A DNA stretch of 64,000 nt from Aneurinibacillus terranovensis DSM 18919 (GTDB lineage: Bacteria; Bacillota; Bacilli; Aneurinibacillales; Aneurinibacillaceae), in NCBI RefSeq assembly GCF_000430625.1, contig NZ_AUMJ01000035.1, forward strand, positions 1 through 64,000, in the 5' to 3' direction. Shown here in pieces: positions 52,188 through 62,381 of this stretch (positions are counted from its first letter, which is position 1; the number at the start of each line of letters is the position of its first letter). A model generated the notes under the pieces. The model saw nothing but the letters and a program-made list of their open reading frames with translations. It did not search any database and was not told the DNA's origin. The translations under genes and the position numbers were made by a program.

Positions 52188-53522
52188 TTAGCTTCCTATT
52201 GTTTGTTTTTCATATACGATGACTTGATTTCGCCCTAGTTGTTTTGCCCGATAGAGGGCCTGGTCCGCCGCCTCCATTAAATCTTTGGAGGTAGCATACA
52301 CTGTTGGAATAAAGGTGGCAGTGCCCACGCTGCAAGTAACGGTTTGATAGACAGGAGAACCGACGTGCGGGATGGCCAGCGCTTCGATATGGGTGCGGAT
52401 GGTTTCCGCTACATGGAGAGCTCCGCTCGATTCCGTTTCCGGCAGAATGATCACGAATTCTTCTCCCCCGTAACGGGCAGCCATGTCACCCGGGCGATTC
52501 AATTGTTCATCTATTGTTTTTGCTACCCTTCTAAGACAGGCATCCCCCCCGATATGCCCATACGTGTCGTTGTATGTTTTAAAAAAGTCAATATCCAGCA
52601 TAATCAAGGATAGCGGTTTTCCATTGCGCACAGCCCGCTTCCATTCCCGTTCCAAATACTCGTCAAAATAGCGGCGGTTGCCGATCCCCGTAAGTCCGTC
52701 CATATTGGATAGGCGGTGCAGAATATGATTGGCTTCCTGCAGCTTTTTTTCCGTGATTTTGCGTTCGGTTATATCCCTGAAAATGACGAGGGTAGCGGGC
52801 TTCCCGTTAAAAATAATGAACGCGGATGAAGTTTCCACAATTACAACACTCCCATCAAAACAAACATACTTTTTCTCTGTTGGCGGAAGCATTCCTTTGT
52901 TCATATAAAGTTGCTCCGTATGCTGAATCACTTTAATATGGGAGTCAGGGTGGACCACATCCAGAATCATTCTGCCAAGCAAATCATCCGGTTGTTGTGC
53001 TTTAAAAAAATTTACCGCCTTGCCATTTACCAGCACGATTTTCCCTTCTGAGTAAACCAGTATCGCGTCGGGTGAAAGCTCGACTAGACGCCGGTATCTT
53101 TCCTCGCTGTCCCGAAGCGTGGATTCTGCTTTTTTTCGTTCAGTGATATCGGTCAACGTACCGGAGACACCGATAATTGTACCATCTGCCTGAAAGGTCG
53201 GCCTTGCGAATACCTCCACCCACTTGAATTCGTTATTTTTGGTTACAAAGCGGATTTCACGGCAGCAGGACTCTTTTTTCCTGTCCATGAGCGCTTCAAA
53301 ATCATCGATGGTAAATTGATGGTCACCCGGAAATATGTAGTGTAAGAAGGGGGTTCCAAGACTTTGATTTAAGGAAAACCCGGTAATTTCCGTCCATGCC
53401 GGATTAAGGAACGTCCAAATCCCTTTGGCATTTGCTTGAAAAATGACGTCTTTACTATGGTTGACGACGGAGCGGTAGCAGTCTTCACTTTCCTGTACTT
53501 TTCGAAAAAGGGTATTGGCCAT
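52188..53522 (-). CDS. PAS-PAS-GGDEF diguanylate cyclase (3' part of a frameshifted gene)
   Basis: The readable 444 residues hold two PAS domains (about 10-130 and 140-265, with TDITERKK and RDITERK linkers) and a GGDEF domain (280-440) with RYGGEEF, so c-di-GMP synthesis is intact in principle. The same protein continues upstream in another frame into a five-helix membrane sensor (53369-54070). One T is missing in the run near 53553; restoring it gives a single ~627-residue 5TM-PAS-PAS-GGDEF protein. Met 53522 has no ribosome site, so it is not an independent start. Confidence 0.85.
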   Translation of the reverse strand: MANTLFRKVQESEDCYRSVVNHSKDVIFQANAKGIWTFLNPAWTEITGFSLNQSLGTPFLHYIFPGDHQFTIDDFEALMDRKKESCCREIRFVTKNNEFKWVEVFARPTFQADGTIIGVSGTLTDITERKKAESTLRDSEERYRRLVELSPDAILVYSEGKIVLVNGKAVNFFKAQQPDDLLGRMILDVVHPDSHIKVIQHTEQLYMNKGMLPPTEKKYVCFDGSVVIVETSSAFIIFNGKPATLVIFRDITERKITEKKLQEANHILHRLSNMDGLTGIGNRRYFDEYLEREWKRAVRNGKPLSLIMLDIDFFKTYNDTYGHIGGDACLRRVAKTIDEQLNRPGDMAARYGGEEFVIILPETESSGALHVAETIRTHIEALAIPHVGSPVYQTVTCSVGTATFIPTVYATSKDLMEAADQALYRAKQLGRNQVIVYEKQTIGS

Positions 53523-54070
53523 CGAAATATACCGGGCAATAAAAAAAGCAAAAAAACAACGCTAATAGAAATGGACCAATGGTATAGATAGACGGACAAA
53601 AGTAAACTTTTTTGCCCTATATTCAAATATAAACAAAGCGATAACAGAAGCAGGCAAAATACGTTCATGATTTGAGACTTTTTCCAGTACAAAATTCTCG
53701 CCCGTGAAAGAAACCCGCAGCCAATCCCGATTGCCAGCATAAAGATGGCTGCGGTTACAGAAGCGGGGTGGAATCCGAATAAAGCAATTCTTCCAGCGGC
53801 AATCATCGCAGCGGAGACCAGGGCCGCCGCCATTCCTCCGTATAAGGCAGCGATAATGACAGTAATGTGCCTGAGATCAACAATCACAGTTGGAGTAAGA
53901 CGAATGCTAAACAGCATCAAAACGATTCCCAGTAAGCCAAAAACAATGCCGAGGTTTATCCTCATCGCAAGCGGGGATGTTATACGAACAGGTTTATTTT
54001 TATAATAGTGACCGATGATAAAAAAAGAAGCTATTAAAACCGAAGCGTTCGTTATAAAATCCTTAAGCAA
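53500..54070 (-). pseudogene. 5TM-5TMR_LYT sensor domain (5' part of the frameshifted gene)
   Basis: About 185 residues with five or six hydrophobic segments, of the type that precedes GGDEF or histidine-kinase parts in LytS-like proteins (RITSPLAMRINLGIVFGLLG, then TVIVDLRHITVIIAALYGG and GGMAAALVSAAMIAAGRI). The frame changes in a T-run near 53553, with the proper continuation FFAFFIARYISMANTLF found in the neighbouring frame. GAAAGGAGGGGAG precedes ATG 54070. Whether this is a real mutation, a sequencing error or phase variation cannot be told. Confidence 0.8.
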
Positions 54071-54339
54071 TTTGCTCCCCTCCTTTCTTCTTGTCTATTT
54101 TCTTACCTATCTTTCGTTACATTTCTACTATTTGCAATCATCAAATAATACAAAATATAAAAAAATAAAGAAAAAGGCACTCTATGTAACATTTTACAAA
54201 AAAAAGCTGCCTTTTGCAAAAGTTTTTCGGCAACATATTCCAATTTGGTCAATGAAGGTAAAAATTTTCCAAGAAGTTCAATCAAATCGTCGGTAGCTTG
54301 ACAGCATTCTTTTAGATTTTGTGGCACCAATGAGAGGAT
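54071..54339. promoter_or_regulatory. Region upstream of the cyclase gene
   Basis: AT-rich, should contain the cyclase promoter. A 75-codon minus-strand frame lacks any support. Nothing else seen. Confidence 0.35.
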
Positions 54340-54590
54340 TCAGTGCGCATCCGTACTAGGAAATGGAGATTGTATCGATCGTGCTCAAAGGGTTTCTAAA
54401 ACACACCGATAGTTCGGGCGGCACAGCGACAACAACGTTTGGCGGCATGCAAAGAATGTCAGCCGGTACAGGGGTAATACATTCTGAAGTGAATCCATCG
54501 CAGGATGAGCCGGTAAATTTCCTGCAGCTCTGGTTTTTGCCTGAAGAAAATGGACTGAAACATCCCGGTGCAAGGAATGGAATGTTTCAT
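54340..54590 (+). pseudogene. Pirin-family protein, N-terminal-domain fossil
   Basis: The frame reads HPY-stop-EMEIVSIVLKGFLKH, then GGMQRMSAGTGVIHSEVNPS and VNFLQLWFLPEENGLKH: the pirin cupin core with the QRMSAGTGxxHSE motif. A stop codon replaces the residue after HPY, the first ~55 residues are absent, and after LPEENGLKH homology stops. The longer frame (54363-54758) ends in unrelated sequence. Not functional. Confidence 0.75.
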
Positions 54591-54913
54591 TTTTATTTTT
54601 GTGCAGTCTTTCCGTTGCATGGAAGTGTAAACTGTCCATGTTCCACCAAAAGGGAAGACCCTGTCCGAACATCTGGGCAGTTCAATGATGGAGAGTCGGA
54701 AGGAAAGACGTCTCCCTTTTTAGCGGAACACTGGGTAACGAAAGAAAACAAAAAATAAGAAACGAACCACTCCATTGCACACTGCTCCGAGGTGTAAGTT
54801 CGGCTACGACCATTCGTTTCAGTAAGAGCTACAAACAACTAGAACAATTGTCTGCAATCAAATCGACTGTGGATGCAAGGTGAAGAAATGAAGCATTCAC
54901 AGGACGCATCGCC

Positions 54914-56158
54914 TTATGGCATTATACCATTGGAGTTATCTCCATTCCCATTACCGGATGTGTCGTTGCTTTGTATCGTGGATAGAGCGGTGAGTTTTAC
55001 CGGCAGCGTTTGTTTCTTGCCATCGGTCGTGTAGACATCTACTTTCACTGTGTCTCCTACTTTGTATTTAAAAAGTTCAGAATGCAAACCGGAGGAATCT
55101 GTGATTTTGACGCCGTTTACCCCGACTATGACATCCCCTCTCTGCAGTCCACTCGCGCTCGCTTCAGAGGATTGTACGTTTGTAATAAAAACGCCGTAAT
55201 TGACCGGTATATTCGGTAAATATTGATTCGGAACTTGCTGTAAATCAATCGCGCTGACCCCTAATGCCGGATAATTCACATGCCCTGACTTTAGAATTTG
55301 CGTGATGATTTGACGCGCTTCATTAATTGGAATCGCAAACCCCATCCCTTCAACCCCCGTACTGGAGATTTTGGAACTGTTAATGCCGATGACCTGCCCT
55401 TCGACATTACATAAAGCGCCACCGCTATTGCCCGGATTGATGGCAGCGTCTGTCTGTAGAACAGCTTGCTGGTTAAGTGTCTGGCCGCTCGCTTCATCCG
55501 TCACCGGCATCATTCGGTTGGTCGCACTAATTACGCCCTCTGTAACGGTTTGATTAAATTCCTGCCCCAGTGGATTGCCGATGGCAATGGCCGGTTCACC
55601 GACCTGCAGCGTATCTGAGTTTCCTAATACTGCGGTTCCGGTTACATCCGACGAAGGGATTTGCAATACCGCCAGGTCGCTGTATTTATCCGTACCAATC
55701 ACGGATGCGTTCGTTCTCTTTCCATTTGGCAGTAACACTTCCACTTTTGCCGCACCTTCAACAACATGATTATTCGTTACAATATGTCCTTGATTATCCA
55801 AAATAATTCCCGAACCCTCACCCTGTTCCTGAACGCCTGAATTCCGGTTAAAGAAATCGGACGTACTGCTATAATTCACCACCCCAACAATGGCTGGCTT
55901 TATCTTTTTAACAGCCCCTACAATCCCGTCATTTATATTTACGGAAACATTGCTTACCGGAACTGTATGAGCGGGGACTTCGGCGCCTGCACTTACAGTA
56001 GACTGCGAAACAGGGAGTATATCTGATTTTATCATAAAAGATATTGTCGCAGCAGTAGAGGCAGAACCAATTAACGCCGATAAAACAACGGTAGAAATCC
56101 ATTTCGTTTTACCAGAACCCGCAGGTTTCTTATTGAATTCATCATTATAAAAACCCAT
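54914..56158 (-). CDS. HtrA/DegP-type membrane-anchored serine protease
   Basis: Surface-exposed quality-control protease of 414 residues. An N-terminal cytoplasmic part and one membrane anchor (residues ~19-45, TVVLSALIGSASTAATISFMI) lead to the trypsin-like domain with His in VTNNHVVEGA, Asp in YSDLAVLQI and Ser in NPGNSGGAL, then a PDZ domain (about 300-390, SEASASGLQRGDVIVGVNG). The tail ends in a Asn/Gly-rich stretch. This is the HtrA/HtrB/YyxA build of bacilli, usually controlled by CssRS or WalRK; no such genes are near. AAATGGAGGAAATGC-type ribosome site precedes the start. Confidence 0.93.
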   Translation of the reverse strand: MGFYNDEFNKKPAGSGKTKWISTVVLSALIGSASTAATISFMIKSDILPVSQSTVSAGAEVPAHTVPVSNVSVNINDGIVGAVKKIKPAIVGVVNYSSTSDFFNRNSGVQEQGEGSGIILDNQGHIVTNNHVVEGAAKVEVLLPNGKRTNASVIGTDKYSDLAVLQIPSSDVTGTAVLGNSDTLQVGEPAIAIGNPLGQEFNQTVTEGVISATNRMMPVTDEASGQTLNQQAVLQTDAAINPGNSGGALCNVEGQVIGINSSKISSTGVEGMGFAIPINEARQIITQILKSGHVNYPALGVSAIDLQQVPNQYLPNIPVNYGVFITNVQSSEASASGLQRGDVIVGVNGVKITDSSGLHSELFKYKVGDTVKVDVYTTDGKKQTLPVKLTALSTIQSNDTSGNGNGDNSNGIMP

Positions 56159-56317
56159 AGCATTTCCTCCATAATTTTTTTAGGTTACCCTTGATTCCAA
56201 TTATGAAGGCGTAATCTGAAATGAACATGAACCTAAGCTTAAAGAATGCTGAATCTTTTTAGTGTGTCTTAAATAATGTTATGGCAAACAGAAAGAAAGC
56301 GCATAAAATGCGAATCT
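56159..56317. promoter_or_regulatory. Upstream region of the protease gene
   Basis: Should hold the htrA promoter on the minus strand. No clear CssR-type repeat seen. Confidence 0.35.
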
Positions 56318-56660
56318 AGTCAAGAACACACTCCGCACGTCTTCCGCCAGGCAAAATCTCATTGATAACATTTTCAATTTAATATCATCGAAAGGTTATT
56401 CAGGAGTAAATATTGATTTCGAACTCCTAACCTCCGAAGATCGCGATTATTTTTCTGATTTCTTACGCCGGCTTAGAGACCGACTGAAACCGGCCGGTTA
56501 TCTAATAACAGCCGATGTTCCTGCAAAGGCCCGGGAAGATGTACCTTGGCTGCTGGGCTATGACTACGGCGCAATAGGTTCTGTGGTCGACCTTATGTTT
56601 ATTATGGCCTACGATTTTCATGAAGCAGGAAGTGCACCCGGCCCTGTAGCGCCTTGCTAA
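56318..56660 (+). pseudogene. GH18 (YaaH-like) spore peptidoglycan hydrolase fossil
   Basis: A plus-strand frame without a start reads ARQNLIDNIFNLI, then GYSGVNIDFELLTSEDRDYF, RRLRDRLKPAGYL, and VVDLMFIMAYDFHEAGSAPG. This is the GH18 barrel of YaaH/YdhD-type spore cortex hydrolases, with the catalytic-type DFE stretch. LysM domains, the start, and the C-terminal third are missing; a stop falls at 56660. Remnant of a germination enzyme. Confidence 0.82.
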
Positions 56661-56774
56661 CGCAGCACCAACAGATGATGAAATAAAGTTATTTCAAGAT
56701 AGATCCAACGGATGGATAAGCCGTAGCGTGATTTTTACGCTAATCCTTATTTTTAATCCAATAAACCAACCATT

Positions 56775-58928
56775 TTATTTGGCAAACTCCATTTCCCAAC
56801 TAAAATAATCATTATCAGGGTTCTTCTTATATCGCAGGTTGGCATCAAACTTATTTCCTTTTTTACTGGTTAATCCTTTTACAGTAACCACTCCGTTTTT
56901 AAGGAGCGATTTTATCATGGTTTTCGTTGGTTTTTTCTTCATAGCCGAGAGAAATTTATCATTTTTCCATATCACAAATTTGCAGCCGTTTTTCCAATTG
57001 CTGCATCCAAATCCTTTCTGCCCTTCAATGATGGCGTGCCCGCATAACGGACATTTCCCGAGTACCTCCGTTTGTTTTTTCTTAGTGGTTACTTCATTTA
57101 TAACTACTTCTTGTTCTTCTTTTATTTTAGCGACGGAATTCACAGTAAAATCGTAAATCAATTGTAAAAACGCATCTTTTGTAAATTTTTGTTTTTCAAT
57201 GTCCGCTAATGTTTTTTCCAATCGCCCGGTAAATTCCAGGTCAAAGAGTTCGTGAATGGGAAAGGTCTCAACTAATCTCCTGCCTAATTCGGTACACAAT
57301 AAATTTTTGTTCTCGGTACTAATGTAGCCAACATCTTTTAATTTTTTGATCGTTTCCGCTCTTGTAGCCGGTGTCCCTATACTGAATCCACTTAAAATCG
57401 CGTCCATCATATCTTCACTTTCTTCATCATCGTGACGCTTGCCGCACGTTTCCATTACCCGTAAAAGTGTTTTTTCCGTATGGTGTTTTGGGGGCTTGGT
57501 TATATGAGAAGAAATCGTATGGTCCGCGATGATTACTGTCTGATTCTTATGAACGAGAGGGAGCACGGTATCCTTCGACTCGATCTGTTCTACTTTTTTC
57601 CACCCTTCAACGAGTTGAACCTTTCCTTTAGAAATGAACACTCCGTCTATCTCATGATGGTTTATTTTCGTTGTGATTTTCGTTTCTTCATACTCCGCAA
57701 CAGGCATAAATTGCATAATAAACCGATTCACTATGGCGGAATAAATGATTTCCTCGTCTTTTGTTAATGACTTAGGTATAAGATATGTCGGTATGATGGC
57801 ACTATGGCTCTCTACCTTTGTGTTATCAAATACACGCTTTAATTTATTGAACTTAACTTCGTTTTCATAAGGTAGTCCTTTTTTCAAAACATCAAGCACC
57901 TTTGCAGCCCTACCTACAAGACTTTCCTCTAATACGACACTCGATGTGCGAGGATATGTGATAAATTTCTTCTCATACAAGGATTGCGCCACCTTTAAAG
58001 CTTTATCAGAGGTCCAACCTTTGTATTTACTCGTGATGTATCCCTGTAGATTTGAAAGATTAAATAAATAAGGTGGATATTCTCTTTTTTGCTCAACCTG
58101 CTTGTCGATTATAGTAGCTGTTTTATCTTGCAACGCTTGTTCAATCACTTCGAGATTTGCTTTATTTTTAAATTTCTCTTCTTTATTCTCAAAATATATT
58201 CCTTCGTATTCACGATTATCCTTTGTTTTAAATGTTGCGGTTAGCTTAAAGTATGTCTCAGGAACAAAGTTCTCAATTTCTTTATCACGATCATAAATAA
58301 TCTTTAATGTCGGCAACAGGACTCTACCAATATTTAATGCTTGTCCTGATCCCTTTTGATATTTTAACGTTGCCACCGACGTTAAATTAATGCCAATTAC
58401 CCAATCCGCCCATTGTCTGCTAATTCCAGCATCCTGAAGGGGCTTCATTTGTTTATTAGGCTTTATATTTTGCAATCCTTTACGTACTTCATCTGGCGTC
58501 CATTCATTTAACAATAATCGATATACACTCTTGTTTATTCCTGAATTATAGATGATGGTATCGCCAATGATTTGCCCTTCCCGATCGAAATCACATGCCG
58601 ATATCACCATGTCCACATCCGCTCGCTTTAACAGTCCATAAATGATCTTCAATTGTTTCGCAGCACCTGGATCTGTTTTATCTTTATCTCTGGGACTCGT
58701 TTTAACTTTGTAACAAAAAGAAGAGGGGATAAATGGGAAATTCCCCATACTCCACTTTGTCATTTTTGCATCGTAATCTTTTGCATCGTACAGCTGCAAT
58801 AAATGACCAAACGCCCATGTGATAATATAGTCCTTCCCCTCAAAGTACCCATCCCGTTTATTCTTAATCTGCAGCGCATCTGCAATATTTTTCGCGACGG
58901 ATGGTTTTTCTGCAATAATGACTTTCAA
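56775..58928 (-). CDS. topB: DNA topoisomerase III
   Basis: Type IA topoisomerase of 717 residues. TOPRIM domain (residues 1-150) with AEKPSV and DFDREGQ, active-site Tyr in KKFITYPRTSS (about residue 320), and a C-terminal zinc finger CPLCG...GCSNWKNGC (about 640-680) plus a DUF-like YKKNPDND tail. It relaxes and decatenates DNA. Start is TTG 58928 with AAAAAGGAGACG in front. Longer than E. coli TopB and similar to B. subtilis TopB (727). Ordinary housekeeping gene, though extra TopB copies also occur on mobile elements; nothing here suggests that. Confidence 0.95.
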   Translation of the reverse strand: MKVIIAEKPSVAKNIADALQIKNKRDGYFEGKDYIITWAFGHLLQLYDAKDYDAKMTKWSMGNFPFIPSSFCYKVKTSPRDKDKTDPGAAKQLKIIYGLLKRADVDMVISACDFDREGQIIGDTIIYNSGINKSVYRLLLNEWTPDEVRKGLQNIKPNKQMKPLQDAGISRQWADWVIGINLTSVATLKYQKGSGQALNIGRVLLPTLKIIYDRDKEIENFVPETYFKLTATFKTKDNREYEGIYFENKEEKFKNKANLEVIEQALQDKTATIIDKQVEQKREYPPYLFNLSNLQGYITSKYKGWTSDKALKVAQSLYEKKFITYPRTSSVVLEESLVGRAAKVLDVLKKGLPYENEVKFNKLKRVFDNTKVESHSAIIPTYLIPKSLTKDEEIIYSAIVNRFIMQFMPVAEYEETKITTKINHHEIDGVFISKGKVQLVEGWKKVEQIESKDTVLPLVHKNQTVIIADHTISSHITKPPKHHTEKTLLRVMETCGKRHDDEESEDMMDAILSGFSIGTPATRAETIKKLKDVGYISTENKNLLCTELGRRLVETFPIHELFDLEFTGRLEKTLADIEKQKFTKDAFLQLIYDFTVNSVAKIKEEQEVVINEVTTKKKQTEVLGKCPLCGHAIIEGQKGFGCSNWKNGCKFVIWKNDKFLSAMKKKPTKTMIKSLLKNGVVTVKGLTSKKGNKFDANLRYKKNPDNDYFSWEMEFAK

Positions 58929-58964
58929 AAAAAACGTCTCCTTTTTCGGTTAAATCTAAACATA

Positions 58965-60641
58965 CTAATCCGTTTCGGCATGAAAGGAGGCCTCCGGATG
59001 CAGCAATTGATAGGCACGCAGAGCGACCTCTATCGATAACCTTTTTTCTGATGACATGAAATCCTCACCGATTAATTCCTTTATTTTTTCCAGACGGTAG
59101 TATAGCGTCTGCCTGACAATTAACAGTTCCTGGGCTGAATCCTTTTTGGAGCCTTCGTTGTCGAGGTATACTTTTAGCGTCCAGAGCAGGTTGCTTCCTT
59201 TACTCCTGTCATACTCAATAATCGGCCCCAGATAATCGTCCACAAAAGAAGCCATAACTTCGCTATTTTCCAGGGGGAGCAGGAGCCTTAAGATTCCCAT
59301 ATCCTCGTAAAATACACTCGCGACTTTCCCCATAATATCGCGCGCTCTCAGGACAAATTTTGCATCCTGATAGCTTTGATAGGCATCCGCCAGTTTGCTG
59401 TAGGAACCACCGATGCCAATTGAAAACCCAATGTCACCATCATGTTCGTCTGTGCTTTTAAGATGAAGCGTTTGGATAATGGCATGCCACCGTTCTTTTT
59501 CCGGTTTCTTCACACTTACATCAATCGCTACCACAACAATATAATTTTCGCTGCTCGATATGGCCGGATGAAATCCGAATTTTTCAAAGGTAGAACGGAC
59601 AAGCAGCGCGTGGTAGAGGCGGTTGGCTTCACGTTCATCGTCCGGCGTTTCCTGATCCACCCTGTGCGTCATTTCGATGAGACAAACCCTGCAGCGCAGC
59701 GGCGTATTTTTTTTGGAATGCAATCCGGACAGCTTGCGAATCTCTTCTTCATCCTGCAGGCGTCTATTAATAAGATTATCCACCCAAACATTCTGTGAAT
59801 GTAAGGTTCGCTCTTCCATATACCGATTGCGCAGTAAATCCTGGGCTAAAGAAAGGGCTGCGCGGTCAAGGACCAACAGTTCGAATTCCTCCGGTTCCTT
59901 ATGTTCTATAATAAGTACCAGGTGAGCCCATGTTTGTCCTAAAGCTCCAACAGGCTGGATGAGAAACGTTGCGGTTCCCCGTTTTACTTGAAGGGGCCTG
60001 TCCTTTCGTTCCAGCCCTTTTTCTTTCATTATTTGTTGGACGATCATTTCTTTTAGCCTGAGCTGTTCCTCGATTCGTAAAAACGGGTGAGCCTGGCCCT
60101 TTCCCTGATTAGGGAAAAAAATAACCTGGGCATTGGTGCTTTCATGCAGTATTTTTAAAATTTTAGGAATGCCCTGGGAAGTCAGCGTGAGCCGTGTAAA
60201 TTCCCGAGAAATATTCTCAAGCGTCGTAAGCATCGAGTGCTGCTGATTGATAATAAAGGTATGTAAATCCTGGGTAATGTCTACAAAACGTACCGTTTCC
60301 TTAAATACGATAATCGGAAAGTCATTCTGATCGGCCAGTTCAATTAACTCTTCCGTTATCGTATCGAAATAATGGCCCAGTTCAATACAGAGGCAGGAAA
60401 CGCCGCTTTCAATCAGCCTCTGCACAAAGGAAATTTTATCAGACGTATTCCCGTACAACCCGATTCCGGTTGAAAGAATCATCTCTTCCCCATGAAGCAA
60501 CGTTTCAAAGTCGCACACTTCAAGAATATGCGCCCAGCGCACTCTTCTGGTTAAGCCAGACTTTCCGGCAACCACACACGCTTTTTGAAAAAGAGGCCGT
60601 GCAACCACATCGCCTACCGTTAAGCTGCAACCTAGAGTCAT
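58965..60641 (-). CDS. PucR-family transcriptional regulator
   Basis: A 558-residue regulator with the PucR build: an N-terminal purine-catabolism domain (GDVVARPLFQKACVVAGKSG, then VSCLCIELGHYF) and a C-terminal GGDEF-like CdaR region ending in a PucR helix-turn-helix (SAQELLIVRQTLYYRLEKI). PucR proteins activate purine, GABA or proline catabolism depending on the species. It lies divergent from mmsA and gabP, and a perfect inverted repeat in the shared region may be its binding site, so it is the likely local regulator. GGAG precedes ATG 60641. Confidence 0.9.
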   Translation of the reverse strand: MTLGCSLTVGDVVARPLFQKACVVAGKSGLTRRVRWAHILEVCDFETLLHGEEMILSTGIGLYGNTSDKISFVQRLIESGVSCLCIELGHYFDTITEELIELADQNDFPIIVFKETVRFVDITQDLHTFIINQQHSMLTTLENISREFTRLTLTSQGIPKILKILHESTNAQVIFFPNQGKGQAHPFLRIEEQLRLKEMIVQQIMKEKGLERKDRPLQVKRGTATFLIQPVGALGQTWAHLVLIIEHKEPEEFELLVLDRAALSLAQDLLRNRYMEERTLHSQNVWVDNLINRRLQDEEEIRKLSGLHSKKNTPLRCRVCLIEMTHRVDQETPDDEREANRLYHALLVRSTFEKFGFHPAISSSENYIVVVAIDVSVKKPEKERWHAIIQTLHLKSTDEHDGDIGFSIGIGGSYSKLADAYQSYQDAKFVLRARDIMGKVASVFYEDMGILRLLLPLENSEVMASFVDDYLGPIIEYDRSKGSNLLWTLKVYLDNEGSKKDSAQELLIVRQTLYYRLEKIKELIGEDFMSSEKRLSIEVALRAYQLLHPEASFHAETD

Positions 60642-60713
60642 TGTATCATCTCCAAATACTCATCAATTATATTTTTAATTTACAGGTAAATGTCTTACAA
60701 GGCTATAAATATT

Positions 60714-60735
60714 TTTACATTGTGTCTAATGTAAA
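60714..60735. promoter_or_regulatory. Candidate operator between pucR-like and mmsA
   Basis: TTTACATT (60714-60721) and AATGTAAA (60728-60735) form a perfect 8-bp inverted repeat with a 6-base spacer. It is about 75 bases from the pucR-like start and about 80 from the mmsA start. Confidence 0.5.
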
Positions 60736-60815
60736 CATTTTAAATTTTATATATGTTTAAGTTAATTGTACTTTTGTTAGATTTATATCCAAAAACATCG
60801 TAAGGAGGGTATGAC

Positions 60816-62279
60816 ATGTCGTCATTGGAGATTAGAACACAAACATTAAATAATTTCATTAACGGTGAATGGGTGAAGTCATCCGGCTCAAAGTATCAGG
60901 ATGTGCCAAATCCCGCAACGGGGGAAGTGTTATCCCGTGTACCGCTCTCTACCGAAAGCGATGTGAACAAAGCTGTACAGGCAGCGAAGATCGCTTTTAA
61001 AACATGGAAAAAGGTACCCGTACCACAGCGAGCGAGAATTTTATTTCAATACCAGCACAAACTTGTCGAACATTGGGAAGAATTGGCCCGTCTCATTACG
61101 ATGGAAAATGGGAAAAGTTACGATGAAGCGTATGGCGAAGTCCTGCGGGGCATTGAATGCGCGGAATTCGCCGCGGGTGCTCCCACATTGATGATGGGAA
61201 CCCAGCTTCCCGACATTGCCACAAATATTGAATCCGGCATGTACCGCTATCCGCTCGGCGTTATTGGCGGAATTACCCCCTTTAACTTTCCGATGATGGT
61301 ACCTTGCTGGATGTTTCCGCTTGCCATTGCATGCGGCAATACTTTTGTCCTAAAGCCTTCTGAACGGACCCCTCTGCTCGCCAACCGGCTTGCCGAACTT
61401 TTTAAAGAAGTGGGACTGCCTGACGGTGTGCTCAATATTGTGCACGGCGCACACGAGGTGGTAAACGGCATCCTTTCTCACAAAGATATTGCCGCTGTTT
61501 CTTTCGTAGGTTCTCAGCCGGTCGCCGAATATGTCTATAAAACCGCTGCCGCCAACGGTAAACGGGTACAGGCGCTGGCAGGAGCGAAAAACCATTCTAT
61601 TGTGATGCCTGATGCCGACTTAGACCTGGCAGTTAAAAACATCATCAGCGCAGCGTTTGGGTCCGCTGGCGAACGCTGTATGGCATGCTCTGTCGTAGTA
61701 ACTGTCGGAAATATAGCGGATGATTTGGTCAAGCGGCTTACAGAAGCAGCGGAAGATATAAAAATCGGAAATGGCTTAGATGAAGGGGTTTTCCTCGGCC
61801 CGGTTATTCGCGAAACCCATAAGGAAAGAACGCTGAATTATATTGAACTCGGGAAAAATGAAGGGGCGACCATGCTGCGCGACGGCAGAAAAGACCCGGA
61901 AACAACCAGAGAAGGATTTTTTGTTGGCCCTACTATTTTTGACCACGTAACACCGGGAATGAAAATTTGGGAAGACGAAATCTTTGCTCCTGTTCTTTCG
62001 ATCGTTCGGGCGAAAGACCTGGATGAAGCCATCGAGATTACGAATCAATCCGCGTTTGCAAACGGAGCTTGTCTCTATACAGACAGCGCCAAAGCGATCC
62101 GAAAGTTCCGCGATGAAATCGATGCTGGAATGCTCGGAGTCAATGTCGGTGTCCCTGCTCCTATGGCCTTCTTCCCATTCTCGGGATACAAGAATTCTTT
62201 TTACGGAGACCTTCATGTGAACGGGCGCGACGGTGTAGAATTCTACACCCGTAAAAAAATGCTCACCGGCCGATACTAA
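60816..62279 (+). CDS. mmsA: CoA-acylating methylmalonate-semialdehyde dehydrogenase
   Basis: NAD-dependent enzyme of 487 residues that oxidises methylmalonate or malonate semialdehyde to propionyl-CoA or acetyl-CoA, the last step of valine, thymine, beta-alanine or inositol breakdown. The catalytic Cys is in [14 protein letters not shown] (about residue 287), the cofactor motif is GGITPFNFP, and KPSERTP and [14 protein letters not shown] are conserved blocks typical of MmsA/IolA. GTAAGGAGGG precedes ATG 60816. No iol genes are near; with gabP downstream and PucR upstream, beta-alanine or GABA-type catabolism is the better reading. Confidence 0.95.
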   Translation: MSSLEIRTQTLNNFINGEWVKSSGSKYQDVPNPATGEVLSRVPLSTESDVNKAVQAAKIAFKTWKKVPVPQRARILFQYQHKLVEHWEELARLITMENGKSYDEAYGEVLRGIECAEFAAGAPTLMMGTQLPDIATNIESGMYRYPLGVIGGITPFNFPMMVPCWMFPLAIACGNTFVLKPSERTPLLANRLAELFKEVGLPDGVLNIVHGAHEVVNGILSHKDIAAVSFVGSQPVAEYVYKTAAANGKRVQALAGAKNHSIVMPDADLDLAVKNIISAAFGSAGERCMACSVVVTVGNIADDLVKRLTEAAEDIKIGNGLDEGVFLGPVIRETHKERTLNYIELGKNEGATMLRDGRKDPETTREGFFVGPTIFDHVTPGMKIWEDEIFAPVLSIVRAKDLDEAIEITNQSAFANGACLYTDSAKAIRKFRDEIDAGMLGVNVGVPAPMAFFPFSGYKNSFYGDLHVNGRDGVEFYTRKKMLTGRY

Positions 62280-62323
62280 GTTTCCATTAAACATCTTACG
62301 TCCATTACGTCTTATCAAGTATA

Positions 62324-62359
62324 TTCATAACCGAATCCATTCCGGATTTCGGTTATGAA
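62324..62359 (+). terminator. Hairpin between mmsA and gabP
   Basis: TTCATAACCGAATCC (62324-62338) pairs with GGATTTCGGTTATGAA (62344-62359) with one bulge. Only TAAAAAG follows, so it is a weak terminator or processing site rather than a strong one. Confidence 0.55.
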
Positions 62360-62381
62360 TAAAAAGTATGGTTCTGAATCT

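Noticed and set aside
54103-54330. 75-codon minus-strand frame ahead of the cyclase
   Set aside because: No ribosome site, low-complexity AT-driven composition.
56775-58928. topB as part of a conjugative element
   Set aside because: TopB homologues occur on such elements, but no relaxase, coupling protein or VirB4-like gene is nearby.
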